Of a stretch of 64,000 nt of DNA, positions 59,491 through 64,000 are shown in pieces. The position numbers and the translations under genes were made by a program. Position 1 is the first letter of the stretch. Every line of letters starts with the position of its first letter. Location of the stretch: the NCBI RefSeq assembly GCF_000003855.2, contig NW_003101681.1, positions 272,819 through 336,818 on the forward strand, read 5' to 3'. Origin of the DNA: Blastomyces gilchristii SLH14081 (lineage: Eukaryota; Ascomycota; Eurotiomycetes; Onygenales; Ajellomycetaceae). The notes below the pieces were generated by a model, which worked only from the letters and a program-made list of their open reading frames with translations, was not told the DNA's origin and searched no databases.

Positions 59491-60249
59491 AAGGTTGCTT
59501 GCCAGCGTACGATTACAGGCGTACGCCGGCTTCTTATATATTGTAATATCATACGCTAAATTAATTAGTGGCTGCTATGACCCTCTTTACACTCATAAGC
59601 TAGTTCAGAAGCGGCCGCGTTATTATCTGACAGTCATACATTCTTTCAAACCACATCCTCTCTCATCAGATTCAGTCACGCCCACATGACCATGTTGTAC
59701 ACCCTAGCTTCATGCAGATTAGCTCATTACTAGTGTTTCACAATTATGTGATCTATCTCTGATTCAGCTAGCATTCTGCATACACTCTCACAAAGAAACT
59801 TTCACTATATTATATCACTCATTTACTAACTTTTCTCATTCTTCAATCATCTTCTTCATCATTATCATTATTGAACATTACTATCTTATTCAAGATTTCT
59901 ATCTCTTCTTCTATTCAACTCTTTTCATCTGTTCATTTATCACATTGTACATGTTTCTGGTGATGACTCTCTGTTCTCACAATAAGTGTCATTGTAGTGC
60001 TTATATCAGGCAGTTTATTTGCAGTAAGTGTAATGCATTATGAAATGTATATGATTAGGACTTATTTATCTTCTAATGATTGTCAGAACATACTATTATG
60101 AATGACACATCTTCTTCATCTTCTTATACACTCTTAATCTTTTCCTTCTCAGCAGGTTTCTGATTGTGTTTTCTTGTATAATTTTGCATGAATGCAGATG
60201 CTGATATGTTGTTTTTATTTATATAGAATCTTCATATATTGACAGATCT
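59491..60249. other. CpG islet and AT-rich DNA, no gene recognised
   Basis: 59,498-59,690 carries CpG-rich words (GCGTACGCCGGC, GCGGCCGCG), in contrast to both sides, so a different or younger fragment starts here and truncates the LINE. The plus frame at 59,426-59,689 crosses this junction and is not a gene. 59,700-60,249 shows nothing. Confidence 0.4.
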
Positions 60250-61676
60250 GTGTTCATTAATGATAGTGAACTCAGTGTTGAATCATTGATTGAGAACTTG
60301 AAGAACATAATAATGAAGAAATTGTCTATGTCATGTGTGACTGAGTCTTGTGTATTTCTTTCTACTCTCTCTGTTTCTTTCTCTGTTACTTTCTCTCAAT
60401 CTTCTGCATCTGTCTCTGTGTCTGATTCTCCCTCTCTCACTATCTCTGTTCCTGTGACTCTCACTTCTGCTACTTCTGGTTTTACTGTCTCTGCTTTCAT
60501 TATCAGCTCTTCTCATTTCAAGAAGATATTGTATAGACTTAATAAACTACATTTCTCAGTGTATATACTTCTGCTCTTCTTACTGACTCTCAGAACAATT
60601 TATTGTACAAAGACTGTGTATAATATAACTATCTGAAGCTCAGTTATAAATGCTGATTATTACATTCATTTTAAATATTTATGATGAGACAATTATTCAT
60701 TCATATCAGAGAATCACTTTCTCTCTCAATAGTATTAAGATTATAAGTCTTTTTCTTTTTCATCTTTTCTTTCTGATACTGATTTTTCTGTTTTTAGAAA
60801 AAATCATTATAAGTTTTACTGTGTATGAAGTTATGATATTCACAGATATTAAGAAGCTTTTTATAACTGTAAAGTTCAATATTATAAGAATATTCACTCT
60901 GATAAATTTCTTCAGAATAATAGATCTGTATCAGTCTATTCTCTGACATCTGTTATTCAACTTCATGATGCAGATGAAAGATATTCATATTTTCAGAAAT
61001 GAGAATGCAGATGTTATTCTCTTTTACACTCATGAATATAAGACTTATATATCTTGTCTGAGATGTTATTATGAGAATGAGTCATTCACACACTGCATTC
61101 TACTTTCTGCATTTCTCTGTGTCTCTCTCTCTCTTTCTGAGAAGCCTTGTATGTGTTGTAATTATATGTACAACTCTAAGATCAGTGAGTGTTTATTCAA
61201 TAACTGTTCTCATCTCTGAGTTTACAATTTTCATACACTAATAATAGTTCTTAGTTACTTCAGTATCAGAGATCATTCTAATTCAAGATGATAATGTCAC
61301 TGAGACTACTCTCTCTCACTCTTAAGCTTCTTCTGTTGCTTTCTCTTCCTTCTCTGTGAGAAAGATTGTGTGTACACTGAGTTGTAAGTATTCAGTGCTG
61401 AGTGACTTCTACTGTTATTTATTCAATTCTGTGTCTCTCTCTTTCATTTCTTCTGTCTTTACTCTCTCTGCTCTGGCTTCTGATTCTGCAGGTTCTATAC
61501 TCTTCTTCAATTTCTCTATGTATATACATACACATTTCTATATTGGCATTTCAGCCAATCTTGTGATAAATGACATTAATATTGTACACAGAGTGATAGA
61601 GGAATTGAAGACATGTACAGTGTTATTGCAAGAGTGGCTTACAGCTCTCAAATCTCTTACAGATCTTGAGTTTTGA
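60250..61676 (+). other. Coding-like region with Cys-rich ORF, unassigned
   Basis: Three or four plus frames follow each other (60,250-60,636, 60,650-60,946, 60,965-61,219, 61,356-61,676). The first is Ser/Thr/Val-rich. The third (84 aa) has Cys clusters in 'YISCLRCYYENESFTHC' and 'KPCMCCNYM', resembling a decayed zinc-binding domain. The fourth ends in a helical 'VIEELKTCTVLLQEWLTAL'. They may be parts of one broken gene. I do not recognise it and do not propose a function. Confidence 0.3.
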
Positions 61677-62185
61677 GATTTTCTTTATTTTTGATGTTTT
61701 TCAGGTGATATGATGTTGGAAATAGATTAAATATATAGTGTATGAAAATGAATGAGATGTATATAATAATATTTGTCTTTTACAGTTAACTCTTATAATT
61801 GATGATCAATTCATTATTTCTTTTCTTTTCTTACACTTTTTCTTTATCTGCTAGTCACTACTCTTATGTAATCTCTATATAATACAGTATTCAGTGACTA
61901 GATTCAGCAGCTTTTATCTTTTGTAATTCTGTCTTACATATTATACTGTCTCTCTTCACTTACTTAGATTACTATAGTGAATAGCTCATTAAAACTAATC
62001 TCACTCAATCTCTAAGCATCTTCAGAAGTTGAGATGGCTTGATCTCACACATTTATGAATGTTTCAGATAATTCATTCTCTGTAATCTCTGTAATTGAAC
62101 TGATGTAAACAGTTGAATTTAACTCTGAATTTCTTTTTCTTCTGCAACCTGACTCACATGCAAGTCTGTCACTTTGAGACTGCTC
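61677..62185. other. AT-rich DNA, nothing recognised
   Basis: If the minus-strand Gypsy relic was complete, its 3' untranslated region and LTR would fall here, but no LTR ends could be defined. Confidence 0.4.
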
Positions 62186-62189
62186 TTTA

Positions 62190-62990
62190 CTGTGTTGTGT
62201 CTGCTATCTGCAGTATGTTATTGTACAATCAGCTACAGTCTCATCACTTATTAAAGTGTGATATTTATCTGATTTTTTCATTTCTTCCCATTCTTTCCTT
62301 GTAATCATGAAAAGATTGAAATAAGTAAGATTATCTGATTTGTAAGCATCTATAATTTCTCTTACTTTGTAATACTTTTCAATTATAAGTTTCTTCTTTT
62401 TCAATGCTGATAATAGTGCTGTGAATGATTATAATCTACTCAGGTCTTGCATCTTTGCTTTCACAAGTTATAAATCATTGATTAAGTTGTATAAGATCTG
62501 TCTCTCTGATTTCTTCAATGTATAAGTTCTCAGAGAATGTGATTTGAGTATTTTATATGACTCAAATCATCTAGATTGAAACTTCTCAGAACTCTCATTG
62601 TATATGAGAACTTACATTCTCATCTTGAGACTCAATTTCTTGATAAGTGAGTCTCATATTCTTTTCAATTGAATTGCTCAGTTCAGAAGTAACTTGTTAG
62701 CTTTTGTGCATATATAACTGATCTCTTTCAATCTTGATTTCATGTCCATGACTGCTGCATCTGCAACTGCTACTGCTGTGTCTGTAACTGCTGTTCCTGC
62801 TGCATCTGCAACTGTTGTATCTGTGACTGTTGTGTCTGTGACTGTTGCATCCGCAACTGCTGTTCCCTCCCCCACCTTTTCCGAAGCATTCTCCGGGATG
62901 CGCGGATGCAATCCATACAACAGGTAGAATGGTGAACGCTTGGAGACTGCATGCTGTTGAATTCATGTGATCAGTAGCATCTGCCCGAGA
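62190..62990 (-). mobile_element. Ty3/Gypsy polyprotein C-terminus (integrase tail), relic
   Basis: The minus strand reads 'IQQHAVSKRSPFYLLYGLHP' near 62,955-62,900, the conserved integrase C-terminal block of Ty3/Gypsy elements. A low-complexity Ala/Val/Thr/Asp stretch follows (62,870-62,752), then 'MDMKSRLKEISYICTKANKL' near 62,750, a GPY/F-like module 'EKFQSRFESYKILKSH' with one stop inside (expected WFGPYKI), and the tail 'EKYYKVREIIDAYKSDNLTY' near 62,375, ending 'ITRKEWEEMKK'. Stops and substitutions mark it as dead. The upstream part (RT, RNase H) should lie at higher coordinates, but the sequence changes character at about 62,990, so the element is truncated there. Confidence 0.75.
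62752..62872. repeat. Imperfect tandem repeat (CTGY/GCA-rich) in the integrase tail
   Basis: About 120 bp of repeated words such as TGCATCTGCAACTGCT and TGTGTCTGTGACTGTT, in frame with the minus-strand polyprotein, encode alternating Ala/Val-Ala/Thr-Asp runs. Confidence 0.75.
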
Positions 62991-63700
62991 TATTCATCTC
63001 ATAGTCAAAACATCTTTCCAGTCATACATTCTTCTATCATCAGCATCACCACGAACTCGCTCGATTTTTCGAATAAGAACCCGCCGATAGATCCATCGAA
63101 AAGCCCTCGATCATACGAGCATTCTGACCCCATCGCCGACCGCATACCCTGTGTGGTGGTGGAGTTATCCAGCCAAACGTGAACCGGACGTTGTTCGAAA
63201 CTCCTGTGTGGGATTATCCCCCGTTCTCCCCTACCACACCACAACCCCGGGCCAAAGTGCCATACAAATTGTAAGGTGAAGAGACCTAGCCATATGCACC
63301 AATCTTCTCGATTTTGGAAGATCCCCGATCTGTAGTTGTGGAGATATCTGAGGAGCGACCTCCGCGAAAACCCTGTCCATCTTTGATGTTCCAAAACACC
63401 AACGCCAAGTCCCACCCTCGTACCGCCCTTCCTAATCTGGCCCATCCCCAGCAGAAAAATACAAAAAGATACCTCGGTGATAATATCAAGCACATAATCA
63501 ACGGCCACTTCTGAAGTGCAACCTCCGCGGTCTGTCTTCAGTGTATCTAGACATCAACGCCAAGTCTCACCCTCGTACCACCCCTCTCAATCTGGCCCAT
63601 CCCCGACAGAAAAGTACAAAAAGATACCTCAGCAACTGTACTCAATACATAATCAGCAGACACGACAACTATAAAATCAGTATATCTCAAGGTCTGACTG
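62991..63700. other. CpG-bearing patch with internal duplication, unassigned
   Basis: CpG is common (CGATAGATCCATCG, CCGACCGC) and the texture differs from both sides. Open frames exist on both strands (minus 63,005-63,508, 167 aa; plus 62,967-63,182), but neither is recognised. On the plus strand the text 'RPSHMHQSSRFWKIPDL' near 63,290 looks protein-like. It may be part of another mobile element not yet affected by the decay. Confidence 0.35.
63401..63655. repeat. Direct duplication, about 100-bp units, 155-bp period
   Basis: 63,401-63,500 and 63,556-63,655 align without gaps. Both start AACGCCAAGT and share TCTGGCCCATCCCC and ACAAAAAGATACCTC. They differ at about one fifth of the positions, mostly C/T and G/A. 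Confidence 0.85.
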
Positions 63701-64000
63701 AGCCTTTGATCCCTGCACAGTGAGATATATTAAATCTAGTTTTAATAGCTCAATATTCAATAGATTCTGCAAGGGATTGAGAACAGCAATACTAGGTTTC
63801 TATTGAATTTGAGAATTAACTCTATATTGATATAATCATTGATAAAGTCTTCTATTTTGAGATATAAATAACCAGTTTCTCTACATCCTGCTGACAATAT
63901 TTACATTATCATATAGAAACAGACTTTATATTCTCTATAATATCAAGACTCTGAATGAGGGAAAGTCTTTGATAGAGAGTATACAGTAGTGTATATCTTA
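63701..64000. other. AT-rich DNA, nothing recognised
   Basis: CpG-free sequence running to the window end. Confidence 0.5.

Larger units (their letters stand above)
57140..62990. other. AT-rich, CpG-depleted isochore (right block)
   Basis: Composition and decay are as in the left block, with a MITE, a LINE relic, an unassigned ORF region and a Gypsy relic. CpG returns briefly at about 59.5-59.7 kb and again from about 62.87 kb. Confidence 0.8.

Noticed and set aside
59498..59690. CpG-rich GCGGCCGCG stretch as a possible vector or synthetic junction
   Set aside because: The flanks continue as ordinary AT-rich genomic sequence and no vector-like sequence is present. A natural fragment is simpler.

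Overview
The window looks like nuclear DNA of a filamentous ascomycete, most likely an onygenalean of the Ajellomycetaceae type (Blastomyces/Emmonsia-like). That placement is inferred from the composition and gene content and was not tested by a search. The evidence is one island of ordinary GC content carrying two conserved intron-containing genes, set between long AT-rich blocks that are almost free of CpG and full of decayed mobile and accessory genes. Large GC-poor isochores of this kind are well known in that family.

Layout. 1 to about 45,470 is an AT-rich, CpG-depleted block with no gene I would call functional. Reading through stop codons, I recognise relics of a protein kinase (about 1.88-2.69 kb), a patatin-like phospholipase with an internal RING-like motif (about 12.7-17.03 kb), a Tad1-like LINE RNase H tail (26.95-27.69 kb), a LaeA-like SAM methyltransferase (30.89-32.0 kb), a BCS1-like AAA ATPase (33.21-33.83 kb), a possible F-box protein (41.2-41.9 kb) and a DUF3435 tyrosine recombinase with C-terminal zinc fingers (43.19-45.44 kb). 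Three full-length 506-bp hAT-like MITEs lie at 22.46-24.64 kb, each with a perfect 8-bp target duplication. About 45,480-57,130 is the gene island: a LIM-RhoGAP gene (+, 49,697-53,718) and the DASH/Dam1 subunit gene ask1 (-, 55,365-56,968), which converge. 57,140-62,990 is again AT-rich: a fourth 506-bp MITE, a LINE reverse transcriptase relic, a Cys-rich unrecognised ORF region and the integrase tail of a Ty3/Gypsy element. 62,990-63,700 is a GC-richer patch with a 155-bp-period duplication, and the window ends in AT-rich DNA.

Main hypothesis. DUF3435 recombinases include the 'captains' of Starship giant transposons. A captain is the first gene at one edge and is transcribed inward. Here the DUF3435 relic is the outermost gene of the left AT-rich block, starts within about 100 bp of the composition boundary, and points into the block. 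The block also holds a patatin-like gene, a known Starship cargo family. The left block may therefore be a dead, mutation-saturated Starship, with its other edge outside the window. This is inference: no target duplication or second edge was found.

The two living genes are housekeeping in type. The LIM-RhoGAP would switch off Rho/Cdc42 GTPases in polarity control; Ask1 would couple kinetochores to spindle microtubules. The RhoGAP frame as given carries one extra base in a run of five C at 52,786-52,790.
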